Assembly: GCA_030144725.1 (NCBI GenBank)
Contig: JASKMD010000020.1
Span: 2,497,651 to 2,561,650 of the forward strand
From: Haematococcus lacustris
Taxonomy: Eukaryota; Chlorophyta; Chlorophyceae; Chlamydomonadales; Haematococcaceae
Length of the DNA: 64,000 nt
Reading direction: 5' to 3'
The notes beneath the pieces were generated by a model, which saw nothing but the letters and a program-made list of their open reading frames with translations, made no database searches and was not told the DNA's origin. Below are positions 1 through 11,600 of the stretch, in pieces. Within the stretch, counting starts at the first letter, position 1, and the number at the start of each line of letters is the position of its first letter. Position numbers and translations under genes: made by a program.

Positions 1-610
1 TCTATTTTTAAGGCCTCCAAATTTCATATCGACTTTCGATCTTGCCGCACAGTGAGTCGCGCTCGATTTCCTCGATGTACTATGCGGTGAAAAAGTTAGG
101 AGAGGTTGCACGGAGAATCGCAGGCCATTCCGTGACATTGCCCCCTTATTTTCTTGTGTATATACTAGTACAGCGGGCCCGTCCGACAGCGGACGGGGCA
201 CACGGACCAAGCTGCAGCCTCCGGCCACAGCGCTCTTGCACCAGTCCTTGCACCAGCTCTTGCACCAGGCCACAGTGCTGAGTGCTGAGTCTAAGTGCTG
301 GATGTGAGTTTGAGTGCTGAGTCTAAGAAAGTGATTCCGAGTTCTCACCCGAGTAAATGAGTCCGACTGTGACAGCAATGGGTGTGTCTGTTCTACCAAC
401 CCTTCATCGGTGTCAGGGCAAGCAGGCTATGCAGGAAACACCTCACTGTACACAACATTATCTGTAGAGTTGGCCTGAAGCGTATGCGGCGACTTAAATG
501 ACGGTATATACGTTTGTATATAATGTATGCGTAGGTCCGTAGGGCGAACCGTAGGTGCAAAATCATCTTTTTGCGAAAGTGAGAACGCAGTTTGGTGCAC
601 ACCGTCCATA
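1..610. other. no recognisable gene
   Basis: Only short open frames without family features are visible. Simple CTTGCACCAG-like and AGTGCTGAGT-like direct repeats lie around 230-330. I see no RNA gene or promoter here. Confidence 0.5.
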
Positions 611-2757
611 AAAACTCTCCGGCTGCCCGGCTGCTGCCCTACCTTGACCGGCTACCCTGATGCCCTGCTGCTGCCCTACCCTGACCGGCTGCACGGCTGC
701 CCTGGTGCTGCCCTACCCTGCCCGGCTGCCCTGCTGCCCTGTTGCTGCCCCGCTGCTGCCCTACCCTGACCGGCTGCCCTGATGCCCGGCTGCTGCCCTA
801 CCTTGACCGGCTACCCTGATGCCCTGCTGCTGCCCTACCCTGACCGGCTGCACGGCTGCCCTGCTGCTGCCCTACCCTGACCGGCTGCCCTGATGCCCTG
901 CTGCTCTGCTGCTGCCCTACCCTGACCGGCTGCTCTGCTGCTGCCCTACACTGACCGGCTGCCCTGCTGCTGCCCTACCCTGACCGGCTGCCCGGATGCC
1001 CTGCTGCTGCCCTACCCTGACCGGCTGCCCTGATGCCCTGCTGCCCTGCTGCTGCCCTACCCTGCCCGGCTGCCCTGCTGCTGCCCTACCCTGCCCGGCT
1101 GCCCTGCTGCCCTGTTGCTGCCCTGCTGCTGCCCTACCCTGACCGGCTGCCCTGCTGCTGCCCTACCCTGCCCGGCTGCCCGGCTGCTGCCCTACCTTGA
1201 CCGGCTACCCTGATGCCCTGCTGCTGCCCTACCCTGACCGGCTGCACGGCTGTCCTGGTGCTGCCCTACCCTGCCCGGCTGCCCTGCTGCCCTGTTGCTG
1301 CCCTGCTGCTGCCCTACCCTGACCGGCTGCCCTGCTGCTGCCCTACCCTGCCCGGCTGCCCTGCTGCTGCCCTACCCTGACCGGCTGCCCGGATGCCCTG
1401 CTGCTGCCCTACCCTGACCGGCTGCCCTGATGCCCTGCTGCCCTGCTGCTGCCCTACCCTGTCCGGCTGCCCTGCTGCTGCCCTACCCTGCCCGGCTGCC
1501 CTGCTGCCCTGTTGCTGCCCTGCTGCTGCCCTACCCTGACCGGCTGCACGGCTGCCCTGCTGCTGCCCTACCCTGACCGGCTGCCCGGCTGCTGCCCTAC
1601 CTTGACCGGCTACCCTGATGCCCTGCTGCTGCCCTACCCTGACCGGCTGCACGGCTGCCCTGGTGCTGCCCTACCCTGCCCGGCTGCCCTGTTGCTGCCC
1701 TGCTGCTGCCCTACCCTGCCCGGCTGCCCTGCTGCTGCCCTACCCTGCCCGGCTGCCCTGCTGCTGCCCTACCCTGCCCGGCTGCCCTGCTGCCCTGTTG
1801 CTGCCCTGCTGCTGCCCTACCCTGACCGGCTGCCCTGCTGCTGCCCTACCCTGCCCGGCTGCCCGGCTGCTGCCCTACCTTGACCGGCTACCCTGATGCC
1901 CTGCTGCTGCCCTACCCTGACCGGCTGCACGGCTGCCCTGGTGCTGCCCTACCCTGCCCGGCTGCCCTGCTGCCCTGTTGCTGCCCTGCTGCTGCCCTAC
2001 CCTGACCGGCTGCCCTGCTGCTGCCCTACCCTGACCGGCTGCCCTGCTGCTGCCCTACCCTGACCGGCTGCCCGGATGCCCTGCTGCTGCCCTACCCTGA
2101 CCGGCTGCCCTGATGCCCTGCTGCCCTGCTGCTGCCCTACCCTGTCCGGCTGCCCTGCTGCTGCCCTACCCTGCCCGGCTGCCCTGCTGCCCTGTTGCTG
2201 CCCTGCTGCTGCCCTACCCTGACCGGCTGCACGGCTGCCCTGCTGCTGCCCTACCCTGACCGGCTGCCCGGCTGCTGCCCTACCTTGACCGGCTACCCTG
2301 ATGCCCTGCTGCTGCCCTACCCTGACCGGCTGCACGGCTGCCCTGGTGCTGCCCTACCCTGCCCGGCTGCCCTGTTGCTGCCCTGCTGCTGCCCTACCCT
2401 GCCCGGCTGCCCTGCTGCTGCCCTACCCTGCCCGGCTGCCCTGCTGCTGCCCTACCCTGACCGGCTGCCCTGATGCCCTGCTGCTGCCCTACCCTGACCG
2501 GCTGCCTGGCTTCCCTGCTGCTGCCCTACCCTGACCGGCTGCCCTGCTGCTGCCCTGCTCCTACCCTACCCTGCCCGGCTGCCCTGCTGCTGCCCTACCC
2601 TGCCCGGCTGCCCTGCTGCTGCCCTACCCTGCCCGGCTGCCCTGCTGCTGCCCTACCCTGACCGGTTGCCCTGATGCCCTGCTGCGCTGCTGCTGCCCTA
2701 CCCTGATGGCTGCCCGGCTGCCCTGCTGCTGCCCTACCCTGACCGGCTGCCCGTCCG
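611..2757. repeat. GC-rich satellite of about 29-bp units with 683-bp higher-order repeat
   Basis: The stretch is built of variants of a roughly 29-bp unit containing CTGCTGCTGCCCTACCCTG followed by ACCGGCTGCC or CCCGGCTGCC. Blocks of units recur in the same order with a spacing of 683 bp: identical or near-identical stretches start at 1314 and 1997, at 1512 and 2195, and at 1618 and 2301. Open frames on both strands (Pro/Leu/Ala/Cys-rich on plus, Gln/Gly/Arg-rich on minus) follow from the absence of stop codons in the unit and are not taken as genes. Confidence 0.9.
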
Positions 2758-4035
2758 CCATGTCCGGGTCTCGTCGCCACATTCCTCGTATGCATCATCA
2801 GGTGGTTCCCGTGCAATGACTGTCATGGCTGGCTGGCTGCATAGCGCAGCGACTTGCATTTGTCCCGCGGTTACGGACACACCGCAGTTACGGTGAATTG
2901 TGCGCCCTGCATCCTTTGCACTATCACGGTCGAACCTTTGGTATTCGGGGTACGCTACGTATACCTGTGTACAAAGCCCCATCGTTACAGCGTGGCATGG
3001 CACGGCTTGAAGGCCAACTGCAATCATCCAGCCTACTTGTCGCAATGCCCTGTTAAAGCGGCACGGAGGAGGGTCGCATGAGGAAGCTATTAGAGCTGGC
3101 TACGCTGTAACTCGTCAGCAGCCGCAGCCAAATGTGGCCGCAGCCATCGTTGGACTTGACTCGTTTGACTTTTTGGCTGTGAACCGTTTGACTTTTTGAC
3201 CGTCCGCGGAGTTAGAACTATCTCTTCGCTGGCTGCATCGCCATCGCTTGCTAAGCCAGGTTCGCTGGTAGCTACTATTTATGGGGCGTTACATCCGCTG
3301 ATCGGAAGTCGATCTCACGGCACAGTGCTTCTTGCAAGATTCTGTGCGGGGGAAGTCCTTACGTAATTAGTGCGAGGCTGTGCGCGCAAGCGCAGGCCGT
3401 TCCGCCGACCCCCCCCCCTAGCAGTTTTAATAGTATAGATAATAATAATGTCGGAGGCCAAGCTGTTACGGAAAAAACAACGGTTGAGGCTGGGTCGAAA
3501 GTTGCGGGAAATGAGTGTCGATAGTTGTTCAATAGTGTAGTTTCGATAGTGTAGATAGCCTGTTTTTGTTTTGCAGCTGGATGTGTGCTTATGACGCCTT
3601 AATGGCAGGGCTGCGACTGGCCTAGATGGCCTGGGTGAAGGGGGATGACCATCGTACCGTCACCCCTACTTGACACAACAATGCATGGGGGGTGAACACA
3701 CGCATAACATACCCGCATGCACATCCCACGGATAGCACGTGACTAATCCCAATGCATCGATACAGGGAATTTCATGTCCTTGCATTAGGGTCCTGCTACC
3801 CAAATAGAACATGTGTTCACCTCTGATCACAATCTGATGCAGTTGGGTTGGTTGGATTTTAAACAGCCCTCACCCCCTGTTATGGCCTCCCAAATGAGCT
3901 GTAAACAAGTCTGCAAATGCCAGTGACACCCAAATACTAGCACCTTAACCTACTTTGCACCAACCCAAAGGGCGTGCTTACTAAACCTACAAAAGGGTAC
4001 CACTTCCATCCGCACTCCCACACTTGAGGCAATTC
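2758..4035. other. intergenic, no gene recognised
   Basis: Composition becomes more AT-rich after the satellite. There is a short C run near 3411-3419. No frame longer than about 100 codons shows a domain or motif I recognise. Confidence 0.45.
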
Positions 4036-4545
4036 ATTCGGCCCACAAGTGCTTGCTTTGCGTGCCTTCATGTATGGGCGCTTTGCGTGCCTTCATGGAT
4101 GCTAGTGGTGAGACCACCGGCTGTTGGTGACCGGGTAAGGGTTGAGACAACATTGTCTTGAGCTTCCGCCCCAATTCCAACTGTTGAAACAAGGTGGAAA
4201 GGACACGTGCGTATGCATACTTTAGGATCAGCCAACTGGTAAGAGCTTCATGCTTGAACAACTTAGATAACTTTAGTCTCGGATGTTGGTCACTTAAGCA
4301 AACTAGAAAACAACAAAATTGAGAATTTCGACCATTTTGGCACATAGCCCTACGTTGATGTTGCAAGAGTGGAAGCAATTCACGAAAACATTGAATTACC
4401 ACTTTAGTCTCGGATGTTGGTTACTTACCGTAGTGATACGCCTTGTTGGTGATTTCACCAAATCAAATTGTCACCAATTGCTTGAGCATGCGGCTGTCAC
4501 CAAATTTGTATCAGCACCCTCAAATTGACCATAACTGGATGGTAG

Positions 4546-5031
4546 ATGGCGCCAAAGCTGAAACAGAGCTTACTGACCTCGGTCCTTCAGCCCATAGATG
4601 TTGCGGATCGAGAGGAGGGAGAGGGGTGGGGGATGGTGGACCACAGCTCAGCAGTTGTGGAGGCTGGCATGCAGACCGCCATGCACCTAGAAAGGGTACA
4701 GGCTGAGGAGGGCGAGAGGTGCACGGGGCGTGGGGAGGGCATGGGCATGGGCAGGAGCAGGGGAGGGGGCCGCGGCAAGGGCAGGGGCAGGGGCAGGGGC
4801 AGGGGTAGTGGCAGAGGCAGGGGCCCGCAACCTCTTTCTGATAGTGATGAGGGCAACATCGTCACACAAGCTTCGAGGGCTGCTGCCACGGTGGAGACTG
4901 ATGGAAGCGACAGCACCAGTGCCAGCAGCTCAGCCAGCAGCAACTCTGATAGCGGTGAGGGCGAGAGTGATAGTGAGGATGATGAGGCTCTGATGGAAGC
5001 AGCAACATGCTTCAGTGCTCGAAGTGATTGA
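4546..5031 (+). CDS. hypothetical RG-repeat / acidic-serine protein (161 aa)
   Basis: This ATG-initiated open frame encodes an RG-rich middle (residues about 62-94, mainly GRGRGR and RGGG motifs) followed by a Ser/Asp/Glu-rich low-complexity tail (about 98-150) ending in TGA. RG-rich plus acidic-serine architecture is common in RNA-binding and nucleolar proteins, but there is no globular domain. It lies inside the inverted-repeat element at 4036-5865, so it may be element-encoded or a captured fragment. The region is a GGCAGG-type simple repeat, which could by itself keep the frame open. Whether it is expressed is unknown, and an exon of a longer gene is possible. Confidence 0.3.
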   Translation: MAPKLKQSLLTSVLQPIDVADREEGEGWGMVDHSSAVVEAGMQTAMHLERVQAEEGERCTGRGEGMGMGRSRGGGRGKGRGRGRGRGSGRGRGPQPLSDSDEGNIVTQASRAAATVETDGSDSTSASSSASSNSDSGEGESDSEDDEALMEAATCFSARSD

Positions 5032-5204
5032 ACTACTTCGAAGTTTCTCACGATGTTGGTGGCTATGGAACGACAATCTGAATTTGAGGCAAATCATACA
5101 CTGAAATCCACCCTTCAAATCGCTAATTGTGCACGGATGGGCGTGTGTGGTGTGCCTTTCAACACGTTACACAACACTTGCTTGCGCTTCTTTACATTTC
5201 TTGG

Positions 5205-5735
5205 TACCACAACATGCACTAGCTCTTGCAGTTTTTGCAGGCAATATCTGACATGTGGTCGGTGGTTTGAAGAGCTCCCATAACAACTGTTGCTTCATCC
5301 ACCCACAGGCATCTTGGGCGTGGGCGGGACTCGGACGAGTTGCTTCCTATCTTAAGTGTTTGGCTTTTCAGCGCCAAGCCATTCCCGGCTTTTCTTGTGG
5401 CGCCCATCTATGAAGGCATGTACAACAAGTGTTTGTTTGTGGGGTTCAATGGGATCCCTACGGGATTGCCTCATTCCATTGAACCCCACAAACAAATACT
5501 TGCTCTGCGTGCCTTCATAGTTGGGCGCCACATAGAAAGTCGGGGATGGCTTGGCGGGGAAAAGCCAAGCACTTAAGACGGGAAGCAGCTCATCCAAGTC
5601 TCGCCCATGCCTAGAATGCAGTGGGGTGGATCACGCAGTTGTTGCTATGGAAGCTCTGCAAACCACCGACCCACAGGTCACTGTTTGCCTGCAACAATTG
5701 CAAGAGCAAGTACATGCAGTGGTGCCGCATGCGGT
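5205..5735. repeat. long foldback inverted repeat (arms about 250 bp)
   Basis: The left arm (about 5205-5455) pairs with the right arm (about 5481-5735) around a roughly 25-bp centre. Clear paired landmarks are GTGGGGTTCAATGG with CCATTGAACCCCAC near the centre, TGAAGGCATG/GTGCCTTCA, GGCTTTTC/GAAAAGCC, and GCTCTTGCA/TGCAAGAGC at the outer ends. This is the structure of a foldback or MITE-type element. No coding content is seen. Confidence 0.8.
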
Positions 5736-5865
5736 GATGCACGCGTCCTTTCCACATGGTTTCTTAAGCTAGAGTTGGGAGCGGAAACTCAAGACAATTT
5801 TGTCTTTGCTCTCACTCAGTAACCAACAGACGATGGTTTCACCACTAGCGTGGGACCAATCGGCG

Positions 5866-6989
5866 GAACAGCAAGCGGTGTTATCACAACACGCTTGCCC
5901 CCTTTGGTGTCACCTCACCATCACTCCCGCCTAACAGCAACAATTGGTGCAGTTGCAGCCCCCGAGCCAACAATGGGTCAGTTGTAAATGGACATGGTGA
6001 ACCTATGAGCCAAGCTGCAAGTCGAGCAGGTGGCAGTTCTAAAGGTGCGTGCTTGTGTGGCTCAACTAGAACCACTAGAGCACTCCCGTTGATGAGGGAG
6101 CGCTTCACCGAGGCAACAACGAGGTTGGAGACTTTGTCTACTGACTTAATGCGGGTCACAGCCGGCTACAATCCTCTCAGCAAAATAAGGTGAGGAAGAG
6201 GTGAAAGACAGTGACTTGCGCAACTCCCTTCGTCAAGACATCGCCCAGCTCACCACCGGGTGAACAGTTGCGCAACAACAACAACTGCGACAAGAGCTGC
6301 TGGACTTGATGCCGCAGCGAAGGAGCTAGCAGCGGCACAACGCCCGACTCCACAAGGCGACGAAGCCGCGCTGCAGGTTAAGCTGAACGTTTGTGAGTCC
6401 CGCAAGGAGGAGCAGCTATGAGCAGCAGCCAGGGGCCAGCAAGCAGCCAAGGGTGGCAACCAAGAGGCGCAGCAAGGAGGCGCAGCCTGGAGCAGCTGGG
6501 AGTTGCGGCAGCCAGGAGTGGCAGCCATGAGCGGCACCCTCCCCACCCCTCTCCTCACTGCCATATGAAGTCAGCTGTTGTGTGGCAAATGCAGCATGGC
6601 TTCAGCAACCAGGAGTTTGGTGCCATGGGGCAGCAACCGCAAGCACACCCCTTGCCTGCTACAGGTCTGACGGTCACACTCCTGCCCCTTGCCCTCTCGC
6701 CCCTTCCCTCTCATATTCCACCACCACCACCTTCATGAGCGCCACTCCGCCCACTTTCCCCTGCCCTCCCCACCGTTGTTGTTGCCAACGGTTGTTGTGT
6801 TGTGTAGTTGTGTCAATGTGTTGTGTTGTCAGGGTGGAGCCAAGACCATGGTGTGATGGGGCAGGGGCAGTAAGGCATGAACAAGAAAGCAGCAGCCATG
6901 GTGGGGGGCTCTAGTGGGGAGGTGCAGCAAAGAGTTGCAGCAAGAAGCGTGCAGCCATACCCTCCCACCCTCCCACCCTCCCACCCTCT
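5866..6989. other. no supported gene
   Basis: Several overlapping open frames of about 90-110 codons occur but none has a recognisable family. The part near 6280-6540 is Ala/Gln/Ser-rich from simple CAGCAG-like repeats. Confidence 0.4.
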
Positions 6990-7265
6990 CCCAGCCCAGC
7001 CCAGCCCAGCCCAGCCCAGCCCAGCCCAGCCCAGCCCAGCCCAGCCCAGCCCAGCCCAGCCCAGCCCAGCCCAGCCCAGCCCAGCCCAGCCCAGCCCAGC
7101 CCAGCCCAGCCCAGCCCAGCCCAGCCCAGCCCAGCCCAGCCCAGCCCAGCCCAGCCCAGCCCAGCCCAGCCCAGCCCAGCCCAGCCCAGCCCAGCCCAGC
7201 CCAGCCCAGCCCAGCCCAGCCCAGCCCAGCCCAGCCCAGCCCAGCCCAGCCCAGCCCAGCCCAGC
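6990..7265. repeat. (CCCAG)n microsatellite, about 55 units
   Basis: An apparently perfect pentanucleotide array follows a CCCTCCCAC-rich lead. Because 5 is not a multiple of 3 and the unit has no stop, all three plus-strand frames read the same Ser-Pro-Ala-Gln-Pro repeat. This explains the long open frames here without a gene. Confidence 0.95.
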
Positions 7266-8568
7266 TTTGTAATTGTGTTGCTGTTGTGTTGTTGTGTCGT
7301 GTTGCCACCTTATTGTGTGTTAGTGTCACATGTTGAGTTGTTGCGGGGCGTTGCAAGGCATCGATGCGTGTGCTTGCCATTCCCATAGAGAGGTGTCACG
7401 GGGTAATAGTACACCGAGAAGTGTCATCAGCAGTCCCATAGCAACATGCGTTGAGATATGTTGCGTTGAGACATGTTACGTTGAGACATGTACTTTGCAG
7501 GTGACTTGTGCAAGTAACTTAGCACTGGGTTGTGGTAAACCAGCAATGAGTCTGGAATTGCATAGGGAGTAAGGCATAAGAGAAGCATGCACAGGAATTG
7601 GTGAAAACCCTGTGCTGACTTCGCTCCTATTCAGTGTGTGACCCACATCGTGTTACTCAATGACTTTGACAGTGATGAGTCGGCCTTTCATAACCATATC
7701 CTGGGGTATGCCTCACGGGAGTACGTCATCCCGGCCGAGTCCGGCCTTATCCATAACGACTGTCATCACCCTCCCTCCCTCCCTCACCCTCCCATACCCT
7801 CCCTATCTCACCCTCCCTCACCCACCCACCCTCTTTCCCTCACTACCTTGTATAGGGAAGCTCTCCAGTCCGCATCTGCAGCCTGTGCCAAAAGCTGCAC
7901 CGACCCTGCAGGCAGACACGACGCACAGGCACAGCTCAAGCAGTGACTACAACAGCCATCCTGGCCACCTCCTACCCCCACGTCAGGTGCTTTCTGCTTT
8001 TCTGTCTGAGGTGGGGATTACAGCAGCCATTCTTGACACCATCAAACCCATGACAATGAGTCTAGCAGACATTAAAACCATTAATGGCTAGGGATGCAGG
8101 CAGCAGCAACAGCAGCAGGCAGCAGCAGCAGGCAGCAGCAGCAGCAGGCAGCAGCGTCAGTTGCGACGGCAGCTGCGGCAGCCATTCAAACAAGTCAAAG
8201 CAGGCAGGCCAGTCCATCCACCTGCACCCTCCTCATCAAAGTCACGCATTTGCCCGCGCATCTCTCCCTCGAGCCCACGCACCACCCCTGGTGCATTGGG
8301 GTCTAGCAGCTCATGCAGGGGAGCCTGGACCTGGGCTGCCAGCCGCCCCTTGCGCCTGCTGTTCAGGTAGGCCAAGCAGCAGTAGCAGCAGCAGCAACAG
8401 CAGGAGTTGGCTCCACTGTTTCACCACCATGTTTGGCCACATGGGGGCTGGGCATGGTCACCCTCATCATCAGAGTGAGGCCTCGCAGCTGCCTGTGGCA
8501 GGACCACTTGTGGCTGAGTGAGCTGTAGCGGGCGAGCAACACCAATGGGGGCGTCAGGTGTGATGATG
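7266..8568. other. no supported gene
   Basis: GTTGTG-rich simple sequence after the array, a CCCTCC-rich tract at about 7768-7840, and CAGCAG-rich simple repeats at 8095-8160 and 8380-8405 dominate. I recognise no conserved protein segment. Possible 3' neighbourhood of the C2-domain gene that ends at 8639. Confidence 0.4.
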
Positions 8569-8622
8569 GAGGGGTGGAGGGGTGGAGGGGTGGAGGGGTG
8601 GAGGGGTGGAGGGGTGGAGGGG
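8569..8622. repeat. GGAGGGGTG 9-bp tandem repeat
   Basis: About six units of a 9-bp G-rich repeat lie immediately beyond the stop codon of the C2-domain gene (minus strand), probably in its 3' untranslated region. Confidence 0.85.
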
Positions 8623-8638
8623 TCAAGGGGTCAAGGGG

Positions 8639-11600
8639 TCAAGATGGTAAGCATAGTAGGAGGTAGTGGCGGCTGGTGACCGGCACCCACTTCCTGGAAG
8701 GAGTCACATAGACACGCAGCATGAGCCGCTCGTAACCCAGGGGGCGTGTGAGGCAAAAGTAAAATGTCGTGCGGGGCAGGGGCACCTGCATCAGTGCCAC
8801 ACTCCCCAGTAGTCACGAGTGCAGCAATACATGCAGACATCGTCTGTGCTTTGCTTCATGTCTGCAGCTCAGCCGGCCTTTGATGCCATGACGGTTAAAC
8901 ACCATTGTGCCATTCAGCCTGATGTGGCTACATGACCAACTTCATGGCGGCATGCACATAGATGGGTGCACATGATGCACTGTGACGCTCCACCCAGCCT
9001 CCCAGCTACTCCCCATCTCCTGCCCTGGCTCATATGCACCTGCATCTTCTGTGCTGCTGGCAGCTGTGCCCGCTGGCCACATGCCTAAGTTGCGAGCGAG
9101 CCATGAAGGGGCTGATGGCGTGATTGCTGTCTGGCCTTGCCCACCGGCAACATGGCCATGACAACTGACTCCATGGCGGCCTCACCTCGTTTGCTCCCCG
9201 ATCTAAAGGCAGCCAGCGCAGCCGAGTCTTGAAGCTCTGACCGCCCAGGCTGACCTGCACACAAGGCGGGGTCCCTGAGCAGCCGGGGAGCGGCGACTGC
9301 GGTGTGGCACCAATGAGGATGAAGGCAAGCTGTGGTATTCGTCAATCCCATTGTGCACACACTCGCACACCCAGGAGCAAGACCATCACAGCCAGGGCCC
9401 TGCCAAACAAAACAAAACACAACGGACCCAGGGTTTGAACCCCCCATCTACGCTGCATAATTCAACAACCTCTGCAGTTTTGGCAGCCCCTCACCCTCAC
9501 CTTCATGTACGCCCACACACCCTGCCCTTCCAGCCCCTCGCCCGCAGTAGTGGGCAGCGTGCTGCTGTCAGTCCAGCCCAGCCCTGCCCGAGCCCTTGCC
9601 ACCAGGCCCAGGCCCGGGCCGCCAGCAAGGCTACCCCCCGGGCCTTGCCACCACCCTGTGCCTTGCTCAGAGCCTCCCCGCTTCTGCTGTGCAGTCTGGC
9701 TGGTGCCGGGATCACCCTCCTCCTCACCGCCCTCCTCCCCCTCCTCCTCCCCCTCCTCCTCCCCCTCCTCCTCTCCCTCTTCCACTACGGTCTCGTGTGG
9801 CCCCTCACCTGCATACAACCCAGGGCAGGGCCAACAGGAGGCACCAAAACAGGCATGGCCGATTGTCATCACGCCCACAGCACCCCCTTACAAAACAAGG
9901 AGACCTCTTCATACAGCCCTGTGCGTGGATATGGGGCACCGGTTTGGACAATAATCCCCTTGTTTCAACCCTAGGGACTCTTCACTCTTGCATCCCTGAC
10001 CCTGGTAACACCCTCGCCCTGGACCCCTTGCCCCCACCCCCTCACCCCAGACCCCTTGCCCCACCCCCCTCGCCCCAGACCCCTCCCCCCAATCCCCCAC
10101 CCCAGACCCCTTGCCCCACCCTCTTCACCCCAGACCCCTCCCCCCCTGCCCAAGTGAGCATGGTGGGGCACCTCACTCATCCGTGCCCCACACCTGTGCC
10201 CCCCTCCACCTCCGAGCCTGCCTCCCCTCGGCCCTCGTCCTCCTCCATGTTTGCCGGGTGGCGGGACGCCCTCCGGGGCACCGGCCCCTTGCCCATCATC
10301 AGGCGCATGCCGCCATGGGCTGCGCGGGCAGCATGCAGCAGGTGACACACTAGGAGTGTGGTGCCAGGCCAGCTTGTCTGACAGCACAGCCTGGTGGGAG
10401 CAGTCTGGGAGGGCGCCTGGGAGGGCTCCTTGCCCCAGGCAGGTAGAGCTCAGGTCGCTTCATTCAAACATGCTCACAGCTGTCATCAACCATCGTCAGC
10501 GGGAACCACAGAGTGAGAGGGAGGGTATAGACTGCAAGGCTCGTCCTAAACTGCTCTCTCTAGCAGCCAGGCGGCTGACAGTAGTCATCAGACACTGTCA
10601 ACAGGTAGCAGCAGGAGGAAGAGGCAGTGTATAGACTATCATGTGAGCCTCGAACTGTCCCCTACGGCACCAGGCCAGCCAGGGCCAGGCCATGTGGCCG
10701 CAAGCCAAGGTCGACGGCCAAAAAGAACACCCCTGTACGTCACACTGTACGTGTGCTGGTGTGTGTGTGTGATGATGGTGATTATGAGAGAGTGATGTGT
10801 GATGGATACCTGGCACCCAGAATAGTCGAGCCCACCAGCTCACCTGTGGCCACCAGAGCCCTCTGGCCCCACCTCGCCCCATAGCTGGCTCCCACGCCAA
10901 TAGCAGCCGGCACATAGCCCAGCAGGGACCAGAGCAGCCCTGGGCCCTGAGCCGCTGCTGCACCGCCCTGCGCCTCAGACAGCCCCACCCCTCGCAGCCT
11001 GGCAGCCCTGGGGCCCGCCCGCCCTGCACCCGCCTGCTGCTGCCCTCCCACACTGCTGGTGGTGGTGGGCGCGGAGGAGCGCTGCAAGGGGGTGCTGGAG
11101 GGGCCAGGCTGGCCTGCGATGCTGCCAGTTGCTCCATCTTGCAGCGGAGGCGGTGCAAGGCCCGGGGGCGCAGGCGTGGCAGGCGTGGAGGCAAGGGGTC
11201 CCAGGCTGCGCCAGCGCCGGCGGACCCAAGTCAGGCTGGTGTGCAAGCGCGAGGGGAGTGGGGTGGCGGCGGCATGGTGGGCAGAGCTCGGGCTGATGAG
11301 CTGCAAGGGGGCAGCGGGGGCGGCATGCTGGTCATGCTGGTCAGGGTGCTCATACATCAGGTCTGCCGGGTGTAGTGGTGGGTTAGGCTGGTGACGCTGT
11401 GCAGGGCACTGGGAGGAAGGGGCATGAGGGGGGCGTAATCCGCTGGGGTTAGGGCTAGGCAGGGGTGGGCTAGGGTTAGGGTTAGGGTTAGGGTTACCCT
11501 ACCCCTACCCTACCCCCTTGGTGTTTTGGCCATCAAAGCAGCTGTGCCTGCATACACTGGTGTGGTCACCCAGGTTGCGCTGCTGGTTGCAGGTCGGCTA

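Larger units (their letters stand above)
4036..5865. mobile_element. putative non-autonomous element with inverted repeats
   Basis: The segment at about 4088-4225 read on the minus strand matches 5742-5860 on the plus strand, with shared runs such as GTCCTTTCCAC and TCAAGACAA, so the ends form imperfect inverted repeats of about 120-135 bp. Between them lie a small open frame (4546-5031) and a long foldback (5205-5735). A further related block, TTTGCGTGCCTTCAT, occurs at about 4055-4100 and again at about 5496-5517. No transposase is visible, so this is inferred to be a non-autonomous DNA element; target-site duplications were not found by eye. Confidence 0.5.

Noticed and set aside
611..2757. 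CRISPR array
   Set aside because: Units are contiguous without unique spacers, and the genome is eukaryotic.
611..2760. Pro/Leu/Cys-rich and Gln/Gly/Arg-rich open frames on both strands
   Set aside because: Products of the 29-bp satellite unit; both strands and several frames are equally open.
6829..7386. Three 130-185-codon frames with SPAQP or GWAGL repeats
   Set aside because: The CCCAG array yields the same peptide in every frame of a strand; no flanking domain.
9596..10345. 249-codon plus-strand Pro-rich open frame
   Set aside because: It is antisense to phase-consistent exons of the C2-domain gene and consists of CTCCCC and CCCCAGACC simple repeats.
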